Shown here piece after piece: positions 41,933 to 50,459 of a stretch of DNA of 64,000 nt (position 1 is the stretch's first letter; every line of letters begins with the position of its first letter). Position numbers and translations under genes: made by a program. The notes under the pieces are model-generated. The model searched no databases. It saw only the letters and a program-made list of their open reading frames with translations, and was not told the DNA's origin. The DNA comes from Mycolicibacterium rhodesiae JS60 (GTDB lineage: Bacteria > Actinomycetota > Actinomycetes > Mycobacteriales > Mycobacteriaceae). The stretch covers positions 124,001 through 188,000 of the forward strand of contig AGIQ01000005.1 of assembly GCA_000230935.2 (NCBI GenBank), read 5' to 3'.

Positions 41933-43836
41933 CCGGGCCGGGGATGCGAGGCGGCGGGCTGCGCACGATGACGCAGGATCCGCGCCAAGCCCGCTCGCGG
42001 GACTTCACAGGGTCGGCGCTGCGGCTGATTCGGCGGCTGACCCCGCAGCGGTGGCCCACGGCCGCAGTGATCGCGTTGTCGATCGGCGGGATCGCCCTCG
42101 GCGTCATCGGCCCCCGCATCCTCGGACACGCCACCGATCTGTTGTTCAATGGTGTCATCGGCAGGCAACTGCCGGCCGGCATCACCAAGGAGCAGGCCGT
42201 CGCCGCGGCCCGGGCGCGCGGCGACAATACGTTCGCCGACCTGCTGTCCGGAACCGGCGTGGTCCCCGGTCGCGGTGTCGACTTCACCGCGGTGGCCCAC
42301 ACCCTGTTACTGGCTCTGGGTCTGTATATCGTTGCCGCACTGCTGGTCTGGGCGCAGGCCCGGCTGCTCAACGTGATCGTGCAGCGCACGATCACCGCGC
42401 TGCGTGCCGACGTCGAGAACAAGATCCACCGGCTGCCGTTGTCCTACTTCGACTCGCGGCAGCGCGGCGAGTTGCTGAGCCGGGTCACCAACGACGTGGA
42501 CAACATCCAGTCATCGGTGTCGATGACGATCAGCCAGCTCCTGACCTCGGTGCTGACCGTGGTCGCGGTCCTGGCGATGATGCTGAGCATCTCACCCCTG
42601 CTGGCGTTGATCACCGTCGTCACAGTTCCGTTGTCACTGTGGGTGACCCGGGCGATCGCGCGCCGTTCGCAGCGGATGTTCATCGCCCAGTGGACCAACA
42701 CCGGCCGGCTCAACGCACACATCGAGGAGACCTACAGCGGCTTCACCGTGGTCAGGACGTACGGGCACCGGGCCGTCGCCCAGGAGAAGTTCCGCGACTT
42801 CAACTCCGACGTCTATCACGCGAGTTTCGGCGCGCAGTTCTTCTCCGGCCTGGTGTCACCGGCGACGACGTTCATCGGGAACCTCAGCTATGTCGCGGTC
42901 GCTGTGGTCGGCGGTTATCAGGTCGCGACCGGACAGATCACGCTGGGCAGCATCCAGGCCTTCATCCAATACGTCCGCCAGTTCAACCAGCCGCTGACCC
43001 AGGTTGCGGGGATGTACAACACACTGCAGTCGGGCGTCGCCAGCGCCGAGCGGGTGTTCGACTTCCTCGACGAGCCCGAGGAATCACCGGATGCGCCAAT
43101 CACGTTGCCGGACAACGCCCGTGGACGCGTCGAGTTCCAGAACGTGTCGTTTTGCTACCTGCCCGGAACCCCGGTGATCGAGGAGCTGTCGCTGGTCGCC
43201 GAACCGGGCAGCACGGTGGCCATCGTCGGGCCGACCGGCGCGGGCAAGACCACCCTGGTCAACCTGCTGATGCGGTTCTACGACGTCGATGCCGGACGGA
43301 TTCTGCTCGACGGTGCCGACATCGCCGACATCAGCCGGGAGTCGCTGCGCTCGCGGATCGGGATGGTCCTGCAGGACACCTGGCTGTTCGGCGGCACCAT
43401 CGCGGAGAACATCGCCTACGGCAAGCCCGGCGCGACCCGCGACGAGGTGATCGAAGCCGCGCGGGCGGCCTACGTCGATCGGTTCGTGCACACGCTGCCG
43501 GGCGGCTACGAGACCCGCGTCAGCGACGACGGCGGGAACATCAGCGCCGGCGAAAAGCAGTTGATCACCATCGCCCGGGCGTTCCTGGCGCGCCCGCAAC
43601 TGCTCATCCTCGACGAGGCCACCAGCTCGGTGGACACCCGCACCGAGCTGCTGATCCAGCACGCGATGACCGAATTGCGCCGGGAGCGGACCAGTTTCAT
43701 CATCGCGCACCGACTGTCGACCATCCGCGACGCCGACAAGATCCTCGTCATGGATGCCGGACGGATCGTCGAGGCGGGCAGCCATGCCGAACTGCTGGCC
43801 CGCCGCGGCTCCTATTACTCCATGGCCAAGGCTTAG
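41929..43836 (+). CDS. ABC exporter half-transporter (Rv1272c-like)
   Basis: Protein of 635 residues with six transmembrane segments and an ATPase: Walker A GPTGAGKTT, signature ISAGEKQLIT (a variant of LSGGQ), Walker B LLILDEATSSVD with the catalytic Glu intact, and H-loop IAHRLS. It has an extra stretch (about 60-125) between segments 1 and 2. GTG 41929 overlaps the preceding gene by 4 bp. With the preceding subunit it forms a heterodimeric exporter in which this subunit carries the catalytic Glu; lipid or drug substrate is unproven. Confidence 0.9.
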   Translation: MTGPGMRGGGLRTMTQDPRQARSRDFTGSALRLIRRLTPQRWPTAAVIALSIGGIALGVIGPRILGHATDLLFNGVIGRQLPAGITKEQAVAAARARGDNTFADLLSGTGVVPGRGVDFTAVAHTLLLALGLYIVAALLVWAQARLLNVIVQRTITALRADVENKIHRLPLSYFDSRQRGELLSRVTNDVDNIQSSVSMTISQLLTSVLTVVAVLAMMLSISPLLALITVVTVPLSLWVTRAIARRSQRMFIAQWTNTGRLNAHIEETYSGFTVVRTYGHRAVAQEKFRDFNSDVYHASFGAQFFSGLVSPATTFIGNLSYVAVAVVGGYQVATGQITLGSIQAFIQYVRQFNQPLTQVAGMYNTLQSGVASAERVFDFLDEPEESPDAPITLPDNARGRVEFQNVSFCYLPGTPVIEELSLVAEPGSTVAIVGPTGAGKTTLVNLLMRFYDVDAGRILLDGADIADISRESLRSRIGMVLQDTWLFGGTIAENIAYGKPGATRDEVIEAARAAYVDRFVHTLPGGYETRVSDDGGNISAGEKQLITIARAFLARPQLLILDEATSSVDTRTELLIQHAMTELRRERTSFIIAHRLSTIRDADKILVMDAGRIVEAGSHAELLARRGSYYSMAKA

Positions 43837-43926
43837 CCGCCGTAACGAGATTTTCCGTAAACCGGCAATTTCAGCAAACTTGTTATACGCTGTCGTCCCG
43901 CTGTCGCAATCTCGCGAACAGCGCCA

Positions 43927-45120
43927 ATGACGCGAAAGGCGTTACGTATGGCAATTTCACATGCCTTCCTTGCTGGGCTGGCCACAAGTGTGCTGGCGGC
44001 AGGCATGGTCACCGCAAATACCGACGCGGCACGCGAATCCAGCACACCAGCTCAGCTGAGAGTCGATCTGACCGCGACCACCATCCCCATCATCGATTTC
44101 ACCGGGAAACTCGGCCCACTGACCGTCTCGCGCAAGCTCACTGCCGGATTCGAGATTCCGCCCAACCTGCTGGCAGGTCTCGACGGCGAGGCGCTGACAT
44201 CGTGGGACGCTGCTGTCGGCCCCACCGGCGAAGTGAAGAACACCGTCATTCTGCCCATCACCCTGGCGACCACCGCTCCGAAGGTTGATCTGGGATTCGA
44301 GCCCGATTGGAAGGGCTCGGTCGTGTTCTCGCCGATCGGGGCGACCGGTCCGACGATCGATCTGGCACCCGAACTCAAGTCGACGATGCACCTCATCCAA
44401 TATCGGGGTGGCGTGGACGGATACGGCTTCGGCGTCAAAGGCACACTCCTGGAGCCTGGCCTGCAGGGTGGCGCCACGGTGCCCGAGACCATGATCGGCG
44501 GCAGCGCGATCCTCGGCGCCTACGAGGCTCAGTTGTCGGTGCTTCCCTCCGGCGGCCTGAAAGCCACCCTTAGCTTCTCCCCCTACGCGGGCGGTGGTGG
44601 CGCCTCGATCAAGTTGGGGGCGACGAAGATTGGGACGACGCTGCCCAGCGGGCAGTTCAAGGTCGACGGCAAACTGTGCCTGGGTTCGGCCGCAGCGTCG
44701 TGTGGCGGGGTGATCGCCGAGGCCTCGGTGTCGGCCATGCTCGGCGGCACGCTGCTCGCCGTCAACGGGACCGATGTCATCAGCTACGACTTCCCCGATT
44801 CCCTCAAGGTCGAACTCAAGGCCGACTCCCTTGCGCTGACCGGCAATATCGGCGGCACTGTGAAGGTCGATCAAGTCACGGTGGGCAAGGTCATTCCGGT
44901 CAACGTCACAATCCCGATCCCGCCGGCACCGTCGATCCCTTCGGTCAGTTCACTGCGGAAGCCGCAACCCGCGGCGGCGCAGGACTCGGCGAAGCCGGCA
45001 TCGGCCGGGTCGAAAGCGGCGTCACGAAAATCGGTGAGCAACACCCGAACCGAGTCGGCCACTGGCGCCAGTCCCACTCCCGAGCGCGGTGCGAAGTCCA
45101 ACCGCCCGGCCCGGGACTGA
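43927..45120 (+). CDS. Secreted protein of unknown function (beta-rich, Gly-rich)
   Basis: Exported protein of 397 residues: basic n-region MTRKALRMAISH, hydrophobic core, cleavage near VTANTDA. The mature part (about 35-330) alternates short hydrophobic strands with Gly/Thr/Pro turns, e.g. PIIDFTGKLGPLTVSRKL and GGTVKVDQVTVGKVIPVN, suggesting an all-beta fold. It has one Cys pair (KLCLGSAAASCGG). The tail (about 340-397) is Ala/Ser/Lys/Arg-rich and disordered. ATG 43927 is used; ATG 43948 with AAAGG upstream is the alternative but loses the basic n-region. I do not recognise the family. It sits where M. tuberculosis has Rv1270c/Rv1271c, but is not obviously either. Confidence 0.7.
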   Translation: MTRKALRMAISHAFLAGLATSVLAAGMVTANTDAARESSTPAQLRVDLTATTIPIIDFTGKLGPLTVSRKLTAGFEIPPNLLAGLDGEALTSWDAAVGPTGEVKNTVILPITLATTAPKVDLGFEPDWKGSVVFSPIGATGPTIDLAPELKSTMHLIQYRGGVDGYGFGVKGTLLEPGLQGGATVPETMIGGSAILGAYEAQLSVLPSGGLKATLSFSPYAGGGGASIKLGATKIGTTLPSGQFKVDGKLCLGSAAASCGGVIAEASVSAMLGGTLLAVNGTDVISYDFPDSLKVELKADSLALTGNIGGTVKVDQVTVGKVIPVNVTIPIPPAPSIPSVSSLRKPQPAAAQDSAKPASAGSKAASRKSVSNTRTESATGASPTPERGAKSNRPARD

Positions 45121-45123
45121 ACG

Positions 45124-45163
45124 GAAGTCGGCGCGGGGCCACCCCTAGCCCCGCGCCGACTTC
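45124..45163 (+). terminator. Hairpin terminator after the secreted-protein gene
   Basis: Perfect 16-bp stem (45124-45139 with 45148-45163) around an 8-nt loop, beginning 3 nt after the stop at 45120. No T-run follows, so it is an I-shaped terminator of the mycobacterial kind. Confidence 0.8.
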
Positions 45164-45258
45164 TGCAGACCGCGACCCGTCCGCTCACCTGAATTGAGCC
45201 GCACCCGTTGCCGATCCGGGAACAAGCCGGCGGCGCAGCTGCCACAGCAACCCGGGCG

Positions 45259-45828
45259 TCAGAGCCCGGGCCCCTCGGCACGCAGGTCGTCAACCTCGGC
45301 CATCGCCGAGCGCAGTTTGGCCAGCCACTCCTCGGCATGTTCACCGACGAGGCGCACGCTCCAGGCCAGCGCGTCAGATCGGGACCGGGCCACTCCCGCA
45401 TCGACCAGGGTATCGAGCACTTGGCGCTCGGGTTGCTTGAGGCGGGTCATCACCGGAACGGCAATGTGGGTGAACAGAATTCGCTCGGGCGCATCTGCCG
45501 TCCCCAATTCGACCCCCCAGGACACCTTGCGGCCGTACTTGTCCTGAGCCTCCTCCGCGATCCGGATGCGCTCACTACGGGTCTCCTCGCGGAACCGTGA
45601 CGCCCGACCGGAAGCCCGCGCTTCGCTGTCCGGCTTGTCGGTCGGCTCGGGGAGTCGCCCGATGACGGTGATCTCCTCGCGATCGACGATCACCGTGGGG
45701 TCTCCCACGAACCATCCGTCCGGAAGTCGTCCGGCGAACCATTCGCCGGCATCGGTGGCGTCGGGCTGGTCGGCCTGCTGCCAGCCGCCGGGGCGGCCGG
45801 GCCGACGATGCATGTGCTGATGTTTCAT
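45259..45828 (-). CDS. Conserved actinobacterial protein, unknown, with possible RHH-like C-terminal segment
   Basis: Protein of 189 residues. After a basic N-terminus come WFAGRLPDGWFVGDPTVIVD and REEITVIGRLPEP, a charged linker (about 65-95), then KVSWGVELGTADAPERILFT and a C-terminal helical part RQVLDTLVDAGVARSRSDAL followed by AWSVRLVGEHAEEWL. The last part resembles ribbon-helix-helix proteins in its SRSDAL turn, but this is weak. ATG 45828 is used; ATG 45813 is possible. Two exact direct repeats lie just upstream, a candidate site for autoregulation. Family recognised as conserved in actinobacteria; function unknown. Confidence 0.65.
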   Translation of the reverse strand: MKHQHMHRRPGRPGGWQQADQPDATDAGEWFAGRLPDGWFVGDPTVIVDREEITVIGRLPEPTDKPDSEARASGRASRFREETRSERIRIAEEAQDKYGRKVSWGVELGTADAPERILFTHIAVPVMTRLKQPERQVLDTLVDAGVARSRSDALAWSVRLVGEHAEEWLAKLRSAMAEVDDLRAEGPGL

Positions 45829-45830
45829 GT

Positions 45831-45845
45831 ATTACATAATTACAT
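45831..45845 (-). promoter_or_regulatory. Direct repeats upstream of the unknown actinobacterial gene
   Basis: ATTACAT occurs at 45831-45837 and again at 45839-45845 (8-bp period), 3 bp from ATG 45828. In a GC-rich genome such an AT-rich direct repeat is unusual and may be an operator or the -10 of a short leader. Confidence 0.4.
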
Positions 45846-45920
45846 CGTTATACCTGGATCGCCAGGCATTCTCTCAGGGCGAACGGGCACGAACCGGCTG
45901 CTGACGCGGATAATGGCGGC

Positions 45921-46133
45921 ATGACAGGCAAAGAGCTCGACCCGGATCGCGCCAGGGCCGCGCGTGATGTGGCGCGTATGCACCCCACCATGGTCGCGCT
46001 GGTGCTGGGGGTCCCGACGGCCGCAGCCGTCGCCCTGGTGTGGTGGCTAGTCGGGCCGGGAACGGCGGTGCTGTTGGTGCTCGCGGCAGTACTGTTCGGT
46101 GGCTGGACGATGCTGCGCAAGCGCAAGCACTAA
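45921..46133 (+). CDS. Small membrane protein with two predicted TM segments
   Basis: Protein of 70 residues: charged N-terminus (MTGKELDPDRARAARDVARM), then two hydrophobic segments (about 24-42 and 45-62) separated by VGPGTA, then a basic tail RKRKH. A hairpin with both ends in the cytoplasm is the likely topology. ATG 45921 is the start. It is convergent with the cyclase gene, 12 nt apart. Function unknown. Confidence 0.65.
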   Translation: MTGKELDPDRARAARDVARMHPTMVALVLGVPTAAAVALVWWLVGPGTAVLLVLAAVLFGGWTMLRKRKH

Positions 46134-46145
46134 AACCGCGTCCGC

Positions 46146-47270
46146 TCAGCGCTTTTCGGCGCGACGAGCGCGGAAGAGCTTGACGTCGTCCTGGATGCCT
46201 TTGAGGCGGCGTGCCTTGGCGAACGACCAATCGAAAGCGGGGTCGTCGCCGATCTCCTCGCGGGCCGCCTGCGCGACCAGCACCGCTCCCGGCCGGGCGG
46301 CCGATGTGACCCGGCTGGCCAGGTTGACCGAGCTGCCGAACCAGTCGCCCACCCGGCTCACCGCAGGCCCGAAAGCCACGCCGACCCGCAACTGTGGCAG
46401 CGCCTCGTCGGCCTCGGTCGCCTCCACCAGCGTCAACATCGCGTCGAGCAGCGCAGGCGCGTTCGTGGACACCAGCATCACCGCGTCGCCGATGGTCTTG
46501 ACGAAGCGCACCGGAGGCACGGCCACGTCACGGGCCGCGTCGGCCAAGCGGTTGGCGAGCTGTTCGAGTTCCTCGGGCGGCACCGTCTCGCCCAGCCGGG
46601 TGAACCCGACCAGGTCAGCGAAGGCGACTGCCACCAGGCGAGCCCCAGGCAGCGGGGCGCCCGCGGCCCGTTCGTTCGCGTTGACCGCCTCGGTTTCCAT
46701 CGCGTGCCGCAGCTGGAGCATCAGCATGTCCTGGATCATCGGCCCCAGCAGCGGGGCCGCTGTACTCACCAACGCCTGTACACCCTTGGCCATCTCGAGC
46801 TCGGTGGTGCCGGTGTCCTGCATCGTTGCCGCAACCCCGGTGTAGCGGATCGCCTCCGCGGCGTGCGAAAGCCCTTCTGCCAGTACTCGAACCACCGTCA
46901 GTACCTGATCGGGATCCAGGCCCAGTTCCAGAAACCGCTTGAAGTGGTCGACAACCTCGGCGTCTTTTCGCAAGTACACCTGCGCGTCGGGGTCCTCGAC
47001 CGACGCGAGCCCGCTGGCCCTCACCAATCGCGTGATCTGGTCGATCTCCAGGCCGGTCCGCTCGCTGATCTGCCGAACCGACAGCCGGGTGCCGTCGTCA
47101 CCGAGGGTATGGCGGGCCGGAAGCAGCATCGGCGCGAACGATCCCCGTATCTCTTCGACCGAGATACCCTGCTCCAGCAGCCAGGGAATCAATTCGGCCC
47201 GCTGGGCGCGGGCATCACCGGTCAACCCGTCGAGCAGTCCGGCGGCGTCCGGGTCGACGGTGTCGGTCAC
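46146..47270 (-). CDS. Class III adenylyl cyclase, pH-sensing Rv1264-like
   Basis: Protein of 374 residues. The N-terminal half (about 1-200) is the helical autoinhibitory module typical of Rv1264, including RAELIPWLLEQGISVEEIRG and VRVLAEGLSHAAEAIRYTG. The C-terminal catalytic domain has the metal-binding Asp in FADLVGFTRLG (about 215-225), Lys and Asp in KTIGDAVML (about 258), and Asn/Arg in SSVNLASRV (about 310), so it should be active. Rv1264 is stimulated at acid pH. GTG 47270 matches Rv1264's start. Start codons of this gene and of the divergent glycosylase are only 26 bp apart, so they share a control region. Confidence 0.9.
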   Translation of the reverse strand: MTDTVDPDAAGLLDGLTGDARAQRAELIPWLLEQGISVEEIRGSFAPMLLPARHTLGDDGTRLSVRQISERTGLEIDQITRLVRASGLASVEDPDAQVYLRKDAEVVDHFKRFLELGLDPDQVLTVVRVLAEGLSHAAEAIRYTGVAATMQDTGTTELEMAKGVQALVSTAAPLLGPMIQDMLMLQLRHAMETEAVNANERAAGAPLPGARLVAVAFADLVGFTRLGETVPPEELEQLANRLADAARDVAVPPVRFVKTIGDAVMLVSTNAPALLDAMLTLVEATEADEALPQLRVGVAFGPAVSRVGDWFGSSVNLASRVTSAARPGAVLVAQAAREEIGDDPAFDWSFAKARRLKGIQDDVKLFRARRAEKR

Positions 47271-47296
47271 CGACCCAACGTATACCGTCTTCTGTG

Positions 47297-47797
47297 ATGT
47301 CACGATCCCCGCTCCTGGAGGGGCTGCCGCCGATCGGCTCCCCCGATGCGAAGCTGGTGATCCTCGGCAATATGCCCAGCGTGCTGTCGCTGGCGTCCGG
47401 GCAGTACTACGGCAACCCACGAAACGCGTTCTGGCGCATCATGGGCGAGCTGTTCGACTGCGCACCCGATGCCCCGTACGAGCAGCGGATCGCGATGCTC
47501 GACCGTCATGGCATCGCCGTCTGGGATGTGATCAAGGAATGCCGGCGGGTCGGCAGCCTGGATTCGGCGATCGAGCCGGACAGCATGGTGGCCAACGACT
47601 TCGTCAGCTTCTTCGCCGCGCACCCGAACGCCGAGCGGGTGTGTTTCAACGGCGCCGCCGCCGAACGCAACTTCACCAGGCTGGTGAGCATCACGGTGTG
47701 TGACGCCGTGCGCTTGCCGTCGACCAGCCCCGCGCAGACCATGCGTTACTTCGACAAACTGGCGGCCTGGCGCGCCGCGCTATCCGGCTCTCGATAA
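47297..47797 (+). CDS. DNA-deoxyinosine glycosylase (UDG superfamily, HDG type)
   Basis: Protein of 166 residues. Motif 1 is LVILGNMPSVLSLASGQYYG followed by NPRNAFWRIMGE (about 20-50); motif 2 near the C-terminus is LPSTSPAQTMRY. These match the hypoxanthine-DNA glycosylase branch that excises deaminated adenine. GTG 47294 is one codon longer than ATG 47297. It lies next to an adenylyl cyclase and is an insertion relative to the M. tuberculosis order. Confidence 0.85.
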   Translation: MSRSPLLEGLPPIGSPDAKLVILGNMPSVLSLASGQYYGNPRNAFWRIMGELFDCAPDAPYEQRIAMLDRHGIAVWDVIKECRRVGSLDSAIEPDSMVANDFVSFFAAHPNAERVCFNGAAAERNFTRLVSITVCDAVRLPSTSPAQTMRYFDKLAAWRAALSGSR

Positions 47798-47889
47798 GCC
47801 TTCAGCGCAGTCCAGCGCCGCATATTCTCGTCGGGTGGCGGTCGAAAGCACGCCGCGCCGAGTGTGCGGCGCCCAGCCGCGGCCATGGA

Positions 47890-49281
47890 CTAGGACACCG
47901 GCGGCCGCCGGTGTGCCCACGGGCGGGCGGTTTCGATCTGGTGACTCAAGGACAACAGTGTCGCCTCATCGGAGGGCCTGCCGACCAGCTGCACCGACAA
48001 CGGCACACCATCGTGGTCGAGGCCCCATGGCACGACGGCGGCGGGTTGACCGGTGGCGTTGAAGATACCTTGGAACGGCACCCGGGACGCCACCCGCGCC
48101 AGCGTCGACACCCCACCGCGGTGCTGGTATTGGCCAATCCTGGAGGGGCCCAGCGCAGTTCCGGGCGTGATCACCACGTCGACATCGTCGAAGATCGATT
48201 GCACCCGCGCGGCCAGCGCAGGTTCGGCGGCCCGCACCCGGGCGATCTGGCGCTCGGAGATCAGCCGGCCAAGGCGGGCAATGCCTTTCGTCCTGGGCTC
48301 GAGGCGTTCACGGTGTGGCAGCGCTGCGACATCCTCGTAGCAGCCCCGCCACATCCGGGGCAACAGATGGCCGTAGACCGCCCAGACCGGATAGTCGGGA
48401 TCACGCCAGACCACGTCGTGGCCGAGGTCGCGCAACAGCGTCTCCGCTTCGTCGAGTGCCCTCTGCTGCGCCGTTCCGACGCGAGCGGTGACCGTTGGTG
48501 GGATCTTGGTGCTCAACGCAATTCGTAGCCTTCCGGGCTCGCGGGCGGCTGCCGCCACGAATCCGCCCGACGGGCCGGGTTGCGTCGTCGTCGCATCGAG
48601 GAACAACGCGGCGTCCTCGACGGTGCGGGCCATCGGGCCGTTGGCGGACAGCCCGCACCAGGCATCGTCGTGCGGGGCCATCGGCACCCGGTCGCGCTGC
48701 GGCTTCAGGCCGAAGAGCCCGCACCAGGTCGACGGGATCCGAATTGATCCGGCGCCATCGGAACCCAGGGCCATCGGCGCCAGACCCGCGGCCACCGCCG
48801 CCCCACTGCCGCCGCTGCTGCCGCCGGGTGCACGGGCGAGGTCCCATGGGTTGTGCGTGGCGCCGAATGCGACGGTCTCGGTGAAGGGCCACAGCATCAT
48901 CTCCGGAACCGCGGTCTTGCCCAGGATCACCGCGCCGGCCGCACGCAAGCGGCGCACCACCTCGGCGTCGGCCGTCGGCGGCAACCCGTAGGCGCTGCTG
49001 CCGTAGCAGGTGAACTCGTCGGCGACGTCGACGTCGTCCTTGATCGCGATCGGCACCCCCAGCAGGGGCTTGCGTTCGCCGGCGTCGAGCAGCTCCTGTG
49101 CTGCCGCGGCTTCGCGGCGCGCGCTGTCGGTGAAGACCACACGATAGGAGCGCAGTTCCCGGTCGACCCGGGCGATCCGGTCGAGATAGAGCTCCACGAG
49201 CCCCGGAGCGGTGATCGTGCCGTTGACGAGCATGCGGGCCTGCTCGGCGGCGCCGGCAAACGCAAGGTCGGTGGAGTCCAT
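47890..49281 (-). CDS. amiB2: Amidase-signature enzyme (AmiB2/Rv1263-like)
   Basis: Protein of 463 residues, the length of Rv1263. The Ser-cisSer-Lys triad is visible: Lys81 in PIAIKDDVDVAD, the cis-Ser in PGGSSGGSGAAVA (about 156), and the nucleophile in GSDGAGSIRIPS (about 179). It hydrolyses an unidentified carboxylic amide. ATG 49281 is the start; upstream open codons to 49620 overlap the HIT gene and are rejected. Divergent from the HIT gene, 36 bp between starts. Confidence 0.9.
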   Translation of the reverse strand: MDSTDLAFAGAAEQARMLVNGTITAPGLVELYLDRIARVDRELRSYRVVFTDSARREAAAAQELLDAGERKPLLGVPIAIKDDVDVADEFTCYGSSAYGLPPTADAEVVRRLRAAGAVILGKTAVPEMMLWPFTETVAFGATHNPWDLARAPGGSSGGSGAAVAAGLAPMALGSDGAGSIRIPSTWCGLFGLKPQRDRVPMAPHDDAWCGLSANGPMARTVEDAALFLDATTTQPGPSGGFVAAAAREPGRLRIALSTKIPPTVTARVGTAQQRALDEAETLLRDLGHDVVWRDPDYPVWAVYGHLLPRMWRGCYEDVAALPHRERLEPRTKGIARLGRLISERQIARVRAAEPALAARVQSIFDDVDVVITPGTALGPSRIGQYQHRGGVSTLARVASRVPFQGIFNATGQPAAVVPWGLDHDGVPLSVQLVGRPSDEATLLSLSHQIETARPWAHRRPPVS

Positions 49282-49317
49282 CTGCGGCAGCGTAGCGCCG
49301 ACCGCTACGGTGGCGAG

Positions 49318-49749
49318 ATGGCTTGCGTGTTCTGTGAGATCGTCACCGGTACGGCGCCCGCCATCCGCGTCTACGAGGACGACGACTACCTGGGCATCCT
49401 CGATATCCGGCCGTTCACGATCGGGCACACGCTGGTCATTCCCAAGCAGCACAGCGTCGACCTCACCGATACCCCGGCGCAGACCCTGGCCGGGATGCTG
49501 GCCGTCGGGCAGCGAATCGCCCAAGCCACCCGCGCCTCTGCGCTCGCCGCGACCGGAAACAACATCGCCATCAACGACGGCAAGTCGGCCTTTCAGACGG
49601 TGTTCCACATCCACCTGCACGTGATGCCGCGCCGCGACGGTGACAAGATCTCGTTGGCCAAGGGGATGCTGCTGCGCCGCGATCCCGACCGCGAGAACAC
49701 CGGGCGAATTCTGCGCGAAGCCCTGGCAGCACTGGATAAAACCGGATGA
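49318..49749 (+). CDS. HIT-family nucleotide-binding hydrolase (Rv1262c-like)
   Basis: Protein of 143 residues with the histidine triad FHIHLHVMPRR (His 97, 99, 101), preceded by the N-terminal CVFCEIVTG (CxxC possible zinc site) and GHTLVIPKQH. HIT proteins cleave nucleotide phosphoramidates or dinucleoside polyphosphates. ATG 49318. Next gene starts 9 nt later on the same strand, so they form a pair as in M. tuberculosis. Confidence 0.92.
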   Translation: MACVFCEIVTGTAPAIRVYEDDDYLGILDIRPFTIGHTLVIPKQHSVDLTDTPAQTLAGMLAVGQRIAQATRASALAATGNNIAINDGKSAFQTVFHIHLHVMPRRDGDKISLAKGMLLRRDPDRENTGRILREALAALDKTG

Positions 49750-49758
49750 GAGTGGGGC

Positions 49759-50196
49759 ATGACGTCATTGGGCAATAAGGGACTGTTGGCGTTCGTCAAG
49801 GTGCATGACTGGATATACCGGCGCACCAACGGATGGATCGGGCACCGGATGCCCGGCGTGCCGCCGTCGCTGATGCTGCACACCGTCGGCGCGAAAACCG
49901 GTCAGCCACGGTCGATTCTGCTTGCGTACTACCGCGACGGCGGCGACTACCTGGTGGTCGCGTCCAATGGCGGCGCCGACCGCAACCCGGCTTGGTATCA
50001 CAATCTTAGGGCGCAGCCCCGTGTTGAGATCAACCTCGGCAGAAGGTGTTTGGCGGTCACCGCGCATGTCATGATGCCGGACGATCCGGATTATGCGCGG
50101 TTGTGGCAGCTCTGCGATTCGGCGAACGGCGGCCGGTACAGCGCCTACCAGCAAGGGACCACGCGGCCGATTCCGGTCGTGCGCCTGACGCCCTGA
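49759..50196 (+). CDS. DUF385/nitroreductase-type deazaflavin (F420)-dependent protein (Rv1261c-like)
   Basis: Protein of 145 residues of the Ddn/DUF385 split-barrel family that uses F420H2. Typical stretches: LMLHTVGAKTGQPRSILLAY (about 38-57), YLVVASNGGADRNPAWYHNL and the C-terminal YSAYQQGTTRPIPVVRL. ATG 49759 is preceded by GAGAGTGGGGC. Members reduce various substrates and some activate nitroimidazole drugs; this one's role is unknown. Confidence 0.9.
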   Translation: MTSLGNKGLLAFVKVHDWIYRRTNGWIGHRMPGVPPSLMLHTVGAKTGQPRSILLAYYRDGGDYLVVASNGGADRNPAWYHNLRAQPRVEINLGRRCLAVTAHVMMPDDPDYARLWQLCDSANGGRYSAYQQGTTRPIPVVRLTP

Positions 50197-50459
50197 GGGT
50201 TCGGGCACTCCAGTCCCATGTGTCGCCGGCCCCGGGTGTAGGGTTTGGTGCCCGCCTCCGAGCGACAGCTCTCCACCGTATGCCGTACAGCGAAATCGAC
50301 GCTGGCGCACAAAAGTTCGAGTAGCCTTCGCGTTCGCGTCAATCTCGACGCCGCGGGCGCGTTGGAAATCCGGATACCACCATTTGTCGCTCAGAGGCGG
50401 GCGCAAACGCCATCAATTCACTCTGGGTTCCGGTGGCGGTAGCGCCGAAAAGTGCGGCC

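Noticed and set aside
41868..44288. 806-codon plus-strand frame over the second ABC exporter gene
   Set aside because: Out of frame with a complete ABC transporter that has Walker motifs; Arg/His-rich translation.
50197..50459. Possible gene or HNH-type remnant between the DUF385 and LLM genes
   Set aside because: All frames are short, broken and without motifs.
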